NCBI RefSeq assembly: GCF_000711225.1 | Contig: NZ_JOMG01000002.1 | Span: forward strand, 2,616,501 to 2,680,500 | DNA: 64,000 nucleotides | Direction of reading: 5' to 3' | Source: Pelobacter seleniigenes DSM 18267 | Lineage (GTDB): Bacteria > Desulfobacterota > Desulfuromonadia > Desulfuromonadales > Geopsychrobacteraceae | In this document: in pieces, positions 17,476-27,283 of the stretch | Numbering within the stretch: position 1 is the first letter of the stretch | Layout of the letters: the number at the start of each line of letters is the position of its first letter | The notes under the pieces: generated by a model | Told to the model about the DNA's origin: nothing | The model's database searches: none | Seen by the model: the letters and a program-made list of their open reading frames with translations, nothing else | Translations under genes and position numbers: made by a program

Positions 17476-20118
17476 TTATTGCCGCAATGAATTGGGGTGA
17501 TGCCCTTCAAATTCAGGCTGGACGGTGTGACAAACAGTACAATCGTTGCCGATGGGGCGATCATTCCCCTGATATTGTAATGGCTGGATACTGTCTCGCG
17601 AACTGCCCAGAACGTTGAAGGTTGCCGGGTAGACCGCATGGGGGCTGCTGTGGCAGGCTTCGCACATCATTGCGTCCATCTGGTCGCGGCGGTTACGGTA
17701 GAGGTCCGTGCTGGCCGCGGTCCAGGTATTGAAAGCATCCACCGACATACCCATCTGGAAATCTTCATGACAATTCAGGCAATCGGGCAGATTCACCCAG
17801 GGGGTTCGTGGCTTGATTGCTGCGACCGAGGCGGCATTGCGCGGCTGAAGATTGGCCAGCAGGCGGTTTGCGCTGGTCTTTCCGGCGGCCTGCTCCTGCT
17901 TGAGCAGGCTGATGGCGTGATCTTCCATGGTCCCGTGGCAATTGGTGCAATCCATGAATTGGCTATGGTGGCTGCGGAAGAACCGGGTCGGACCGTCGGC
18001 TCGGGAAGGGTGACAGCTGGAACAGGCTGTGGCCCCTTCGCGGTCGGTCAGGAAGTTGGCATGCCAGCCGTGAATCGCGGCGGAAAAATTGAGCAGGCCG
18101 GGCTTCCCTTTGGTTCCCAACAGTAGATCGGCGTGACATGACTGGCAGAGCATGGGCTCGCCGTTCTTGGCCCGTCTGACCAGATCGGTGCCACTGTTTT
18201 TGTCATGGGTGGCGAGGATATCAAGGCTTGTTGTGGCGGTTATCCCGGCGATGCCGTTAACCTTCCAGCCGCCGCCATGGCAATTATTACAGCCCATTTC
18301 CGTAGCGGTCGGTGCAACCATCCTGGTGGTTGCCAGAATTTGACCGCTGGCCTGGTCCCGGGCGGTGATGGTGAGGAGCGGGTAGGGATTGTAGCCGTTT
18401 TCGGCCGGGTAGGGCACCAGCGGGATATCCCGGGCCAGAAATGCCCGTCGGTCCTGATCGAAAGACATGGTTCCCGAGACCCGCTTGCCGGCCGTACCGA
18501 TTCCCGGGATCAGGTCCAGACCAAGGAGCTGAGGGGCAAAGTCCCAGAATTGGATCTGCTGCTCCGGATGTTCAAAGTCGGGTTCCGGCGCATAGCTGAT
18601 ATCAACCCCGGCAGTGACGATTTCGGGGGAATCGCCGCGTTTGACCAGTTGTGCATAGATGGTATTGCCGGGCGGCATCAGTGACCAGTACGGGGAACTG
18701 TCGGAAAAACTATGCATCCCGGTGTTGTTCCAGGCGAGCAGGACATATTCGGCAGCAGCCCCGGCGAATTTGGGAATGGTGATGGACTGCTCTTCCATCT
18801 CCACTGCCGGCTGCCCAGCGGCCGGGTCGTCGACCCCGTTGATCTCTTTGACGATATAGTTGGCCAGTGCCCAGCGTTCCTGCCGATTCCCCAGAAAATG
18901 GGGCATGTAGTTGTTCAGCTTGCCCAGACCGTTGAGCATGGCATCCATGCCGAAGGCATCGGTGTATTTTTTAACCAGGGGTTTGATATTGTTCAGCGGC
19001 CCGCCGATGGAATGGCAGGCGCTGCATTGCAATTTGAACAGTTCATGTCCGCTTGCAAGCAGATTGGCCGGGTCCACCTTTTTTTGGCTGGTCCACCTGG
19101 CCGTGGCCAGAAAACCGGCTTTTTCGATCTGCGGGAGATCGGTCAGGTAAACCTGATTGGAATACATGTGATCGTGAATGATAAAGGGGCGGCGAGCGCC
19201 TTCGCGGATGAATTCGAACGCACCAAAGTAAATCAGCGCGATGGCAATGATCAAGAAACAGCAGCCTTTCTGGACCGCTTGCGGGAGCCGCAGGGTCATG
19301 AACAGGGCTGCTATGAACAATAATGGCACGAACCAGAGCAGGGTTTGCAGATAGGCTCCCATTTCCGGTGATTTGGTCAGGATCATGGCCTGGATCGGTT
19401 CCGGCAGCACCTGGAAATACCACCAGCCGCCGGCCAGCATCAGCACAAACGGAGCCGTCACCCAGGTTGCGCAGGTGCGCATTAGTTCCTGGCGAAGCCT
19501 GGGCTTGTTGAGGAATGCAGCGGTGACAAAACCGAACACCCCGCACAGCACCAGGGAAATCCCGGTGCGGAAGACCAGCGCCGGCCAGAAGGTAGGGTTG
19601 AAGAAGCCGGACCAGAAACTGTGATTATCCAGCCAGGCGCCGGGGGTGAGCATGAAGTCGATGATGCCGTTAATTAAAAAAAGCGACATCCAGGCGCTGA
19701 TAAAATAGATCCAGCCGACCAGCATGTGGCTTTTCCGCTCCATCTTGTCGAAGGTGTAGAAATAGATGAACAGGGACACGATTTCAACCACGAAGAAGAC
19801 CCATTCCGCGGCCCAGCCGAACACGAAGATATGAATCAGCGCCGAGGTTGCGGCTGGGTTGAGCAGGGCGATGGTCCACCAGATGCCGACCCCGGTGATG
19901 CCGCCGAAGACCATGGTCAGCAGCATGAAGAACTTGCTGTGTTTTTTCACGTAGCCGAGCAGGTCTGTATCGCCTCGGCGGTAGGCTTTGCCTTCCAGCA
20001 GGACTAGAAAAGCCCCCCCGCCGACGGCAAAGTGGGAGACCAGGACATGGACGATCGCCATCAGCGCGATGAGAAAGCCACCCCCGAAGGTTGTCAGTTC
20101 CCAGACTGGATAATTCAT
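17476..20118 (-). CDS. Cytochrome bd-like quinol oxidoreductase subunit fused to an octaheme c-type cytochrome region
   Basis: 880 residues. The first 330 form about eight to nine membrane helices of the CydA superfamily: a first helix with AIVHVLVSHFAVGGG (candidate heme b histidines), acidic helix residues in EWVFFVVEIVS, and EGARRPF, which resembles the CydA GRQPW motif. The C-terminal 550 residues face the periplasm and hold eight CxxCH motifs: CSACH (about 363), CNNCH (609), CQSCH (654), CSSCH (699), CTNCH (723), CLNCH (779), CEACH (819) and CTVCH (858). The first is a single-heme cytochrome c domain, the other seven a multiheme unit. It overlaps the partner gene by four bases. Most likely it moves electrons between the quinone pool and periplasmic carriers; oxygen reduction is not shown. 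Confidence 0.8.
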   Translation of the reverse strand: MNYPVWELTTFGGGFLIALMAIVHVLVSHFAVGGGAFLVLLEGKAYRRGDTDLLGYVKKHSKFFMLLTMVFGGITGVGIWWTIALLNPAATSALIHIFVFGWAAEWVFFVVEIVSLFIYFYTFDKMERKSHMLVGWIYFISAWMSLFLINGIIDFMLTPGAWLDNHSFWSGFFNPTFWPALVFRTGISLVLCGVFGFVTAAFLNKPRLRQELMRTCATWVTAPFVLMLAGGWWYFQVLPEPIQAMILTKSPEMGAYLQTLLWFVPLLFIAALFMTLRLPQAVQKGCCFLIIAIALIYFGAFEFIREGARRPFIIHDHMYSNQVYLTDLPQIEKAGFLATARWTSQKKVDPANLLASGHELFKLQCSACHSIGGPLNNIKPLVKKYTDAFGMDAMLNGLGKLNNYMPHFLGNRQERWALANYIVKEINGVDDPAAGQPAVEMEEQSITIPKFAGAAAEYVLLAWNNTGMHSFSDSSPYWSLMPPGNTIYAQLVKRGDSPEIVTAGVDISYAPEPDFEHPEQQIQFWDFAPQLLGLDLIPGIGTAGKRVSGTMSFDQDRRAFLARDIPLVPYPAENGYNPYPLLTITARDQASGQILATTRMVAPTATEMGCNNCHGGGWKVNGIAGITATTSLDILATHDKNSGTDLVRRAKNGEPMLCQSCHADLLLGTKGKPGLLNFSAAIHGWHANFLTDREGATACSSCHPSRADGPTRFFRSHHSQFMDCTNCHGTMEDHAISLLKQEQAAGKTSANRLLANLQPRNAASVAAIKPRTPWVNLPDCLNCHEDFQMGMSVDAFNTWTAASTDLYRNRRDQMDAMMCEACHSSPHAVYPATFNVLGSSRDSIQPLQYQGNDRPIGNDCTVCHTVQPEFEGHHPNSLRQ

Positions 20119-21188
20119 TTGGCCACCTCCTTACGACAGGAAAAGGCGAGCTTGAGCAGGTAGCCGATCAGGGTCAGCCCGATGACAAAAACGGCCAGGA
20201 AAAAAATCAACGGGGAATATTCATTGTGCACCGCCAGGTTGGAGGGGTGAAAATAAGGTTGCAGGGAGAACACCCGCACCAGGTCGCGAAGCAGGATCAT
20301 TGCTACCAGCAACAGCAAGGCCGTAACCCCGGTCGCGATGGGGCGCTGCCGGTGGCCGAGGTAAAGGGCGGCCAGGGCCAACAGAACGCCGCTGATCAAC
20401 AGGAGGGTGGCATAAGCGTTGCCGCCCAGGAACTGGGTTTTGATCGGTTGCGGCAGGGCGAGCAGGAACCAGATTCCGGCCAGGATCTGCAACCCGGTTG
20501 CCAGGGTGAAGTAGGTCATGCCTTTGGCGATCAGGGTTGGGCGGTCAATTTTGCTTTTGATCAGGTTGAAATGGCCGATGAAGGCCAGATAGAGTCCGGC
20601 GATGGCTACTGAGCCGATGACGAAATGGAGGTAACGGGGCAGCAGGGACGGGGCGACCAGGTTCAATAGACTGCCGTTGGCGGTCTGAAAATAGGCCTGC
20701 CAGCGCTCCGGCTGGATCATCAGGGTCATGTTGTTGGAGAAGAAAAAGGCGATGATCAGTAGCAGGCCGACGCTGAACTCCAGCATGAAAATGCGCAGCC
20801 CCCCGAGGGCTTGGTATTTAAAATCGTAGATGTAAGCTCCGTAATAGGCCAGGATCAGCAAGGCGATGATAGACAGCCACCAAGTCGCCATGAGGATGGA
20901 ACTGCTGTAGATGAACTGCCCATACAGGACCTGAACAAAGAGCAGCGGGGCAACCCCCATATTGACGGCAAAGGCGATGGTGTAAGGCCATTTATAGCTG
21001 AATTCCCTGCCGACCAGCAGGTTCTTTTCACCACCTTTGAAAGTGCTGATCAGGGCGATGATTCCGCCGCCGAGCATGGCGTTCATGACCAGGATGTGGA
21101 GCAGGAATGTCACCATTAACAGGGCATAGAACCATCCCCAGGGAACCGGGATGATATCGGCGGGAGGGATTAAGTCGGCAGGAGTCAT
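20115..21188 (-). CDS. Cytochrome bd-superfamily membrane partner subunit (CydA'-like)
   Basis: 357-residue protein with about nine membrane helices and no CxxCH motif. Its first helix (FLLHILVMNAMLGGGIIAL) lines up with that of the downstream octaheme subunit (IVHVLVSHFAVGGG), including the His and the GGG, so the two subunits look paralogous, as in CydA-CydA' type complexes, and unlike the CydA-CydB pair. Its stop and the next start overlap in ATGA, implying translational coupling and a 1:1 complex. A GGAGG-like site precedes the ATG. The heme content of this subunit cannot be assigned by eye. Confidence 0.7.
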   Translation of the reverse strand: MTPADLIPPADIIPVPWGWFYALLMVTFLLHILVMNAMLGGGIIALISTFKGGEKNLLVGREFSYKWPYTIAFAVNMGVAPLLFVQVLYGQFIYSSSILMATWWLSIIALLILAYYGAYIYDFKYQALGGLRIFMLEFSVGLLLIIAFFFSNNMTLMIQPERWQAYFQTANGSLLNLVAPSLLPRYLHFVIGSVAIAGLYLAFIGHFNLIKSKIDRPTLIAKGMTYFTLATGLQILAGIWFLLALPQPIKTQFLGGNAYATLLLISGVLLALAALYLGHRQRPIATGVTALLLLVAMILLRDLVRVFSLQPYFHPSNLAVHNEYSPLIFFLAVFVIGLTLIGYLLKLAFSCRKEVAK

Positions 21189-21436
21189 CAGTGTTCCTCC
21201 ATGGAAAATGAACAGTCTCCGGCAATGTGCTCAGGCCGGGACCAAAGAAAGAAGCAGCTGGGGCTCAGCTCTGCCGAGTCGCCGCAATCCCGCATGAAAC
21301 CCAGGAAATACGTCTTGAACAATACCCTTAAAAGTACTGTTTTTCAAGCTCTTGTCTGAAAAGATCGATTCTGCTATTTTGAATCGGCAGGCTTATGTAA
21401 AAACGAAATTCCTTACCAGGGGAAGGAGATAAATGG

Positions 21437-21787
21437 ATGAAAGTTACCTCGCTTGATCAGGTCCCATCAGCGGCCATGGCCATGGCCGGCGTGGTCGGCG
21501 TCGCCAAACAGGTCCCGCTCGGAAAAGAAGACGGGACTCCCAATTTTTCATTTCGGGTGTTTACCGTCGAGCCGGGCGGACATACTCCCTACCATCAGCA
21601 TGAGTCCGAGCATTTGAATTACGTGATTGCGGGCGAAGGTGCCTTGGTGGACGCGGACGGTACACAGCATCCGCTGAAAAGCGGGGACTTTGCTTTTGTC
21701 AATCCCAATGAAAAACATCAATATCGGAATACGTCGTCAACCCAGGAATTTAAAATGATCTGCGCGGTTCCCTCCGCCTACGAATAA
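21437..21787 (+). CDS. Small cupin-domain protein
   Basis: 116-residue single-domain cupin. Motif 1 is GGHTPYHQHESEHLNYVIAG, with the His-His-Glu-His metal ligands (H-x-H-x4-E-x6-G pattern), and motif 2 is GDFAFVNPNEKHQY with the last His ligand. GGAAGGAG lies nine bases before the ATG at 21437; an ATG four bases earlier is out of frame. Such proteins are metal-binding isomerases, oxygenases or sensors; the function here is open. It is transcribed alone. Confidence 0.85.
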   Translation: MKVTSLDQVPSAAMAMAGVVGVAKQVPLGKEDGTPNFSFRVFTVEPGGHTPYHQHESEHLNYVIAGEGALVDADGTQHPLKSGDFAFVNPNEKHQYRNTSSTQEFKMICAVPSAYE

Positions 21788-21806
21788 TCCCCCTCTGTTA
21801 TCCGCA

Positions 21807-21838
21807 ACGGCAGCGCTTGTCCTCTCCAGCGCTGCCGT
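21807..21838. terminator. Hairpin between the cupin and slipin genes
   Basis: ACGGCAGCGC (21807-21816) pairs with GCGCTGCCGT (21829-21838). A weak T-rich tract follows on the plus strand. It lies between convergent genes. Confidence 0.55.
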
Positions 21839-21855
21839 CTGTCGGCTTGTTTGAC

Positions 21856-22626
21856 TCACTCGGATTTATCTTTTTGGCCCAGAAAAGGTTTCAGCAGATC
21901 CAGCGGCATTGGAAACAGGATTGTGGAATTTTTCTCTGAAGCGATTTCCGTCATGGTCTGCAAAAAACGCAACTGCAATGCTCCTGATTGGGAAGAAATC
22001 TGCTCCGCAGCGGCGGCCAGGTTTTTTGAGGCTTCGAATTCGCCCATGGCATGGATGACCTTGGCCCGTCTTTCCCGTTCCGCTTCCGCCTGCCTGGCCA
22101 TGGCCCGTTGCATTTCCACGGGCAGGTCCACATGCTTGATCTCGACATTCGATATTTTCACGCCCCAGGGGTCGGTCTGCCGGTCAAGAATCTCCTGCAG
22201 GTTGTGATTGATTTTGTCGCGCTGAGCAAGCAGATCGTCAAGGTCGACCTGGCCTAAGACACTCCGCAGGGAGGTCTGCGCCAATTGGCTGGTGGCATAC
22301 AGGTAATTGTCGACTTCGATCAGGGCTTTTTCCGGCTGCACAACCCGAAAATAGAGCACCGCATTCACTTTCACCGAGACATTGTCACGGGTGATGATGT
22401 CCTGGGGCGGGACATCCATCGCCACCGTCCGCATGTTGATCTTTTTCAACTGGTCGACGATGGGGATGATAAACTTGAGACCCGGCCCCTTCACTCCTGA
22501 AAAACGGCCCAGGCGGAAGACCACGCCACGCTCGTATTCAAGCAGTATGCGGATCGCTGAAGCGATAATGATCGCCACAAAAGCCAGGGCGATAATCCAG
22601 AAAAAACCTGCACCCAATCCAAGCAT
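21856..22626 (-). CDS. Slipin / stomatin-like SPFH-domain protein
   Basis: 256-residue membrane-anchored SPFH protein. One N-terminal helix (about 5-27) is followed by the band-7 domain, with typical [26 protein letters not shown] and [20 protein letters not shown] stretches, and a C-terminal helical part rich in Ala, Glu and Arg that forms ring assemblies in the family. It directly follows the nfeD gene, with one base between them. Slipin-NfeD pairs are a widely conserved membrane-quality-control module, in which the NfeD protease is thought to cut the stomatin partner. Confidence 0.9.
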   Translation of the reverse strand: MLGLGAGFFWIIALAFVAIIIASAIRILLEYERGVVFRLGRFSGVKGPGLKFIIPIVDQLKKINMRTVAMDVPPQDIITRDNVSVKVNAVLYFRVVQPEKALIEVDNYLYATSQLAQTSLRSVLGQVDLDDLLAQRDKINHNLQEILDRQTDPWGVKISNVEIKHVDLPVEMQRAMARQAEAERERRAKVIHAMGEFEASKNLAAAAEQISSQSGALQLRFLQTMTEIASEKNSTILFPMPLDLLKPFLGQKDKSE

Positions 22627-22627
22627 A

Positions 22628-23953
22628 TCAATCCTCCTTCGTGACCTGTGTTGTGGCGGTCGGCTTCACCTGCAGGCGCAGTCCGTCCAGCAGCTTGACA
22701 ACTTCCACCTCTTTGCCGACAGCGATCGGTTGCTCGGCGACGGCGGTCCAATATTCACCATGGACGAAGACCAGTCCTTTTCCGTCAATGGCTTCGATGA
22801 CTTCACCACGCTCGCCGATCATCCCTTCCTGCCCCATGGTGATCGGCCGGCGCTGGGTGCGGATCACCATCCAGGTGGCCAGCATGATAAAACCGGCACT
22901 GACCGTCACGGTCGCGGCGATGACTGCCCGGGAGATCTGCAGATAGGGCGCACTACTGTCGATCAACATCAATGAACCCAGGGCCATGGAGACGATTCCG
23001 CCGATGGAGAGCATCCCGTAGGAGGCCACTTTCACTTCCAGGATAAACAGGATCACCGCGAGCAGGATCAGCAGAACGCCGACATAGTTGATCGGTAATG
23101 AGGAAAAAGCGAACAGGGCCAGCAGAATGGCGATCGCGCCGATTGCGCCGGGCAGCACCACTCCGGGCTGAGAAATTTCGAAGAAAATGCCGATGATGCC
23201 GAGCATCATCAGGAGATAGGCAACGTTGGGATTGCTCAAGGCATTGAGGATCTGCTGGCGCCAGTTCATTGCAACCGGCTCCAGGACTGCATTTTTGCTG
23301 GAAAAGATGACCGACTTGCCGTTACGCAGGTATTTGTAGCCGTCAAACTGGGCGAGCAGGGAGGCCGGGCTCTCGGCGATCAGATCAACAACCGCAAGGT
23401 CGACCGCTTCGGCAGCGGAGATGGAGACGCTTTTTCGCACAGCCTGTTCCGCCCAGTCCTGGTTGCGCCCCCGTTTCTGCGCCAGGCTGCGGGCGTAGGC
23501 CGCAGCATCGTTCTCGACCTTGGTCATCATGGTGTCGTCAGGCTGACTGCCCGGCCCGATGGTCACCGGGTGGGCTGCCCCGATATTGGTCCCCGGAGCC
23601 ATGCCGGCAAAATCCGCGGCCAGGGTGATCAGCACTCCTGCCGACGCGGCCCGGGCGCCGTGTGGACCGACATAAACAATCACCGGAATAACCGAGTTGA
23701 GTTCCGCCTGGACAATTTCGCGCATGGCGCTGTCCAATCCGCCGGGGGTGTCGAGCTGAATCAGGACCGCCTTTTCCCCCAGGCGGTTGGCGTTCGCGAT
23801 CTGCTCGGTGAGAAAGGCCGCAGTCACCGGATTGATCGATGACGCAATCTCGAGCAGGCGAACCGTTTCCGGTGCCGCAACGACGCTCAGGGGTAGCAGC
23901 ATGAGCAGAATCGGAACCAGGAGAATATGGGCACGTTTGATCCTCATATCCAA
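22628..23953 (-). CDS. nfeD: NfeD-family membrane serine protease (ClpP-like, long form)
   Basis: 441 residues. A signal peptide (1-27) leads into a ClpP-like protease domain. The likely catalytic Ser104 lies in [10 protein letters not shown], and Lys145 lies 41 residues further on, the same spacing as the Ser97/Lys138 dyad of the Pyrococcus protease PH1510. [10 protein letters not shown] is conserved in the family. Four to five membrane helices follow (about 240-370), then a C-terminal NfeD OB-fold domain (about 375-435) with [12 protein letters not shown]. The downstream slipin gene is its expected partner. Confidence 0.9.
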   Translation of the reverse strand: MDMRIKRAHILLVPILLMLLPLSVVAAPETVRLLEIASSINPVTAAFLTEQIANANRLGEKAVLIQLDTPGGLDSAMREIVQAELNSVIPVIVYVGPHGARAASAGVLITLAADFAGMAPGTNIGAAHPVTIGPGSQPDDTMMTKVENDAAAYARSLAQKRGRNQDWAEQAVRKSVSISAAEAVDLAVVDLIAESPASLLAQFDGYKYLRNGKSVIFSSKNAVLEPVAMNWRQQILNALSNPNVAYLLMMLGIIGIFFEISQPGVVLPGAIGAIAILLALFAFSSLPINYVGVLLILLAVILFILEVKVASYGMLSIGGIVSMALGSLMLIDSSAPYLQISRAVIAATVTVSAGFIMLATWMVIRTQRRPITMGQEGMIGERGEVIEAIDGKGLVFVHGEYWTAVAEQPIAVGKEVEVVKLLDGLRLQVKPTATTQVTKED

Positions 23954-24103
23954 AGCTTACCGGCAGTTACCTTACTGTCAATACGCCGGCGCTCGGAATT
24001 AGCTCAAAGGGGTTGAGCTTCGTGACGGTTTCGCCCGCAGCACGGCAAATGCTATCGTAACGGCGGGATCCGCTGGTCTCTTTGGGGGAGGAGTGCGCAA
24101 CAG

Positions 24104-25957
24104 TTAAGCCGAGCGCTGGGCTTGGCTGATTGTCACCGGCAAAGTGAGTTCCCAGCTCAGGAAGGCTTCCATGTCCGTGTCCGACAGCGGCGGGCGGTAG
24201 AAGAAACCCTGCAGTTCATGACACCCCAGCTCTTGCAGAATATCCTGCTGCGCTGCGGTTTCCACCCCTTCCGCCGTCACTTGTAGATTGAGACTGTCGG
24301 CAATGGCGATGATGGCCTTGGAGATGTCCCGGTCCGAGTCGCTGGTGGCAATATCGACGACAAAGCTGCGGTCGATTTTAAGCCGATCCACCGGGAAATG
24401 TTTCAGGTAGCTCAGTGACGAATAGCCGGTGCCGAAGTCGTCAATGGCGATTTTGCTGCCAAGCTGGTTGATTTGCCGCAATTTATAGTGGATGTTGCCG
24501 CGGTTTTCCATCAAGCAGCTTTCTGTCAGTTCCAGCTCCAGCATTGCCGGAGGCATGCCGGTTTCCTGCAGGCAGCGTTGTAAGTGTTCAATAAAGTCCT
24601 TTTGTCGTAACTGGAGAATGGAGAGGTTGACCGCCAGCGGAGGAGGCTGCAGCCCCTTTTGTTGCCAGCGGACATGTTGTCGGCAGGCGTTGACCAAAAC
24701 CCAGCTGCCGAGTTGTTGGATCAGTCCCGTTTCCTCCGCCAAAGTAATGAATCTTTGCGGGGGAATCAGGCCCAGCTGAGGATGTCGCCAGCGGAGCAGG
24801 GCTTCGATTCCACTCAGCTTTCCGGTTTGCAGGTCGAGTTTGGGCTGGTAAACAAGAAAATGCTGATTCAGTTCCAGGGCCTGTCTCAGATCGGTTTCCA
24901 GTTGGAGTTGCTCCTGGGCTCTGCGATTCAGGTCCATGGAAAAAAACTGATAGGTTCCGGCCCCCTTTTTCCTGGCCTGGGCCATGGCCAGGTCGGCGTG
25001 CCTGAGCAGGTCCAGGTGATTGTTTCCGTCATGCGGATATACCGCGATCCCGGTGCAGCAGGTTGTGAAAAATTTTTGCTCGTTGACGACCACGGGTTGT
25101 TGCAGTGCCTGGATGATTTTGTTAACCAATCCCGAAATGTAGGTCTCGTGGTCCGGCGGAATCCTGGACATGATGACCGCAAATTCATCCATGCCATAGC
25201 GGGCTACGGTATCGGTGCCGCGCAGGCAGGACTCGAGGCGGGAAGCGCATGTTTTGAGAATATGATCGCCGATATTAAAGCCGTAAGAGTCATTGATGCT
25301 CTTGAAGCGGTCAAGGCAGATCAGCAGCACCGCCGCCTGGCAGGATTCTCTTTCAGCGTATTGCAGATTCTGCTCAATGCGATCATTGAGCAACCGTCGA
25401 TTCGGTAGCGAGGTCTGGGGGTCGTAAAATGCCAGCTGCAGAATTTCCTGTTCGGCGCGACTGCCGATGCTGCGGGCCAGTCCCCGCAGCACAAAAAACA
25501 ATCCGAAACTCAGGCCGGTGGAAAGGATAAAAGTAAAGACAGTATACTTGATCGGTTCATAAAGCGACCGCTCCAAGGCCAGGCGCGCAACGACTTTGCC
25601 GGCATCGGTCAGGTTGATTTCACGGCGGACGAAAGGGCCGGGGATGTCCTGGAGCAGGCTGACCAGGATCTTGCCATCGGGACGGAGAATATAAGCGTTG
25701 TCGTCCGCCTTCAAATATTCGCGCTGGCGCAGGACTCCTTTCAGCGTTTCTTCTTCGTATTTCCACAACAACGGGTTGAGATGGATAATCCGGCTGACTT
25801 GACTTGCGGCGACTTCGAGTTCGGCGTTCAAGCTGCTGATTTCCGAATTGTAGAGGAACGAAAAAAACAACCCGGGCAGTCCGATACTGATGGCTACGGC
25901 GATGACCAGTGCGATGTTTGAGCTGTATCTGGCGATCAGGCTGGAATGGGTTTTCAT
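24104..25957 (-). CDS. Membrane-bound GGDEF-EAL protein, probably a c-di-GMP phosphodiesterase
   Basis: 617 residues. Two membrane helices (about 12-35 and 130-160) flank a periplasmic sensor segment of about 95 residues. The GGDEF domain has YGMDEF in place of GGDEF, so cyclase activity is doubtful. The EAL domain keeps its key residues: EALLRW, the N of LAVNLSIL, the E of LELELTES, DDFGTGYSS, K of RLKIDRSF, E of VTAEGVET and Q in GCHELQGF. It should therefore hydrolyse c-di-GMP. The start at 25957 overlaps the upstream stop in ATGA; an upstream ATG at 25981 is possible. Coupling to a PstS-like binding protein suggests that a periplasmic ligand controls it. Confidence 0.87.
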   Translation of the reverse strand: MKTHSSLIARYSSNIALVIAVAISIGLPGLFFSFLYNSEISSLNAELEVAASQVSRIIHLNPLLWKYEEETLKGVLRQREYLKADDNAYILRPDGKILVSLLQDIPGPFVRREINLTDAGKVVARLALERSLYEPIKYTVFTFILSTGLSFGLFFVLRGLARSIGSRAEQEILQLAFYDPQTSLPNRRLLNDRIEQNLQYAERESCQAAVLLICLDRFKSINDSYGFNIGDHILKTCASRLESCLRGTDTVARYGMDEFAVIMSRIPPDHETYISGLVNKIIQALQQPVVVNEQKFFTTCCTGIAVYPHDGNNHLDLLRHADLAMAQARKKGAGTYQFFSMDLNRRAQEQLQLETDLRQALELNQHFLVYQPKLDLQTGKLSGIEALLRWRHPQLGLIPPQRFITLAEETGLIQQLGSWVLVNACRQHVRWQQKGLQPPPLAVNLSILQLRQKDFIEHLQRCLQETGMPPAMLELELTESCLMENRGNIHYKLRQINQLGSKIAIDDFGTGYSSLSYLKHFPVDRLKIDRSFVVDIATSDSDRDISKAIIAIADSLNLQVTAEGVETAAQQDILQELGCHELQGFFYRPPLSDTDMEAFLSWELTLPVTISQAQRSA

Positions 25958-26805
25958 CCGGGTGACCTGACGTTGAGACAATTATGGCTGTTCGCGGTTA
26001 AAATTGCACAGGCCTGGCGGGAAAAAACAAAGTCGATAAACGGGCGTAGCTTGGCCGGTAATTTGCTGTCCTGATAAACCAGAGCGAAATCCTTACCAAA
26101 GGGGTAGCGGCCGGTGGCCAGATTGTCCAGGGTCGGTTCCACTCCGGCCAGAGTCAGCGGAATCACAAACGCTTTTTCGCTGTGAATCTGCGCCAGGCTG
26201 CTCACCCCGAAAGCGCCCGGCAGGCTGAGCAGAATATTGACATTGTCCTGGGCGGTGGCAGCAAAAATCAGCTCCGGCCGTTCGGCGCCCCTGGCAAAGG
26301 CTTTTCTCAACTGGGGCGAAAATGCGAAAACGGGCAGCAGATCGCTCTCCGTCGCTGCGCGGATGACCGGGCGGATATATTCTCCGTTCGGCCAACGGGT
26401 CAAGTTGCCGGCCAAAATGTCGGCGATCTGTTGATAATTCAGCGCGCTGACCTCTGCCAGTGGGTTGACGGCAAAAATAACCGCGGTCCGGGCGTAAGGG
26501 CGATAAGTCAGTTGAGCGTCGACTTCTGCCTGTGTTAAGGGCCTTGCCACCAGGCAGATATCGAGGGCTCCATCAAGCAGGGCTTTTATTCCACCGGTTG
26601 ACCCGAGGCTGGGCGGAACCTGGATTTGGATATCGGGGTGAACTTTTTGATACTCGGCAACCAGCAACCGCATGGTGGCCAGTGCACTGCCGGTGCCCCC
26701 GATGCGGAAACGGGAGGTGGGTTCCGCAGCTGCGGAATGAACCCCTAAAAGCACTAACAGAAATAATAGAAAATATTTTTTTATTTTAAAGTCGCGTAAA
26801 AACAA
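25954..26805 (-). CDS. PstS-like periplasmic substrate-binding protein
   Basis: 283 residues with a signal peptide (about 1-27, cleavage near SAAAEP). The mature part resembles the phosphate-binding PBP-like family: RIGGTGSALATMRLLVAEY near the start and GSTGGIKALLDGALDICLVAR, both typical ligand-loop regions. No ABC transporter genes follow; instead the stop overlaps the GGDEF-EAL gene. It is likely a sensor that hands ligand state to the membrane phosphodiesterase. Phosphate is the ligand of the nearest known family, but it is not proven here. Confidence 0.78.
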   Translation of the reverse strand: MFLRDFKIKKYFLLFLLVLLGVHSAAAEPTSRFRIGGTGSALATMRLLVAEYQKVHPDIQIQVPPSLGSTGGIKALLDGALDICLVARPLTQAEVDAQLTYRPYARTAVIFAVNPLAEVSALNYQQIADILAGNLTRWPNGEYIRPVIRAATESDLLPVFAFSPQLRKAFARGAERPELIFAATAQDNVNILLSLPGAFGVSSLAQIHSEKAFVIPLTLAGVEPTLDNLATGRYPFGKDFALVYQDSKLPAKLRPFIDFVFSRQACAILTANSHNCLNVRSPG

Positions 26806-27223
26806 GACGTTATCTTTCTACTGTTAGAAAGTGGTAATGTCTAAAGCCTAATCTTGCACAGAATTGCTGCTGATTGCAAGAGCCAATCAGCTTGATAGCA
26901 AAAACTTATCCGCGACGTGATTTTCCCCGTGCAAGCTAAATTCAATGATGATGCATTGCTCGTGTCCCGTACGGTTAGTTCTCTATCCCAATTCCGATCA
27001 TTTTTGCCGCTGTCTACGTTCTGCCTTCTCGGCTTAGCCCAAACCAGGCCTGCGGCGGCACGCCTTGACAGCAACAAAAATGACTCAAAATTAATTCAAA
27101 TAACTAACCAAACGGAACACTAGGAGTGGTCGGTCAGGACGATGGGCCGCGCTATTGTAGGTGTTCGGAGATCCTTCGGCGAAGGGCTTGAATCCCGCAG
27201 TCTGGCCCCGGATCGGGGCGGGC

Positions 27224-27267
27224 GGTGCCGAGCTGGTTTTGAAATACCGGCACCCTTGCTTTTTTTA
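27224..27267 (+). terminator. Orphan intrinsic terminator upstream of yqeY
   Basis: GGTGCCG (27224-27230) pairs with CGGCACC (27248-27254), and a run of seven or more T residues begins at 27260. No plus-strand protein gene lies upstream within several kilobases, so it ends a non-coding transcript or a long leader. Confidence 0.6.
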
Positions 27268-27283
27268 GAAAAAGCATTATACT
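27256..27283 (+). promoter_or_regulatory. Sigma-70 type promoter for yqeY-cvpA-mutS2-dnaG
   Basis: TTGCTT (27256-27261) and TATACT (27278-27283) are 16 bases apart. The -35 box overlaps the T-run of the upstream terminator. Transcription would begin near 27290, about 80 bases before the ATG. Confidence 0.5.
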
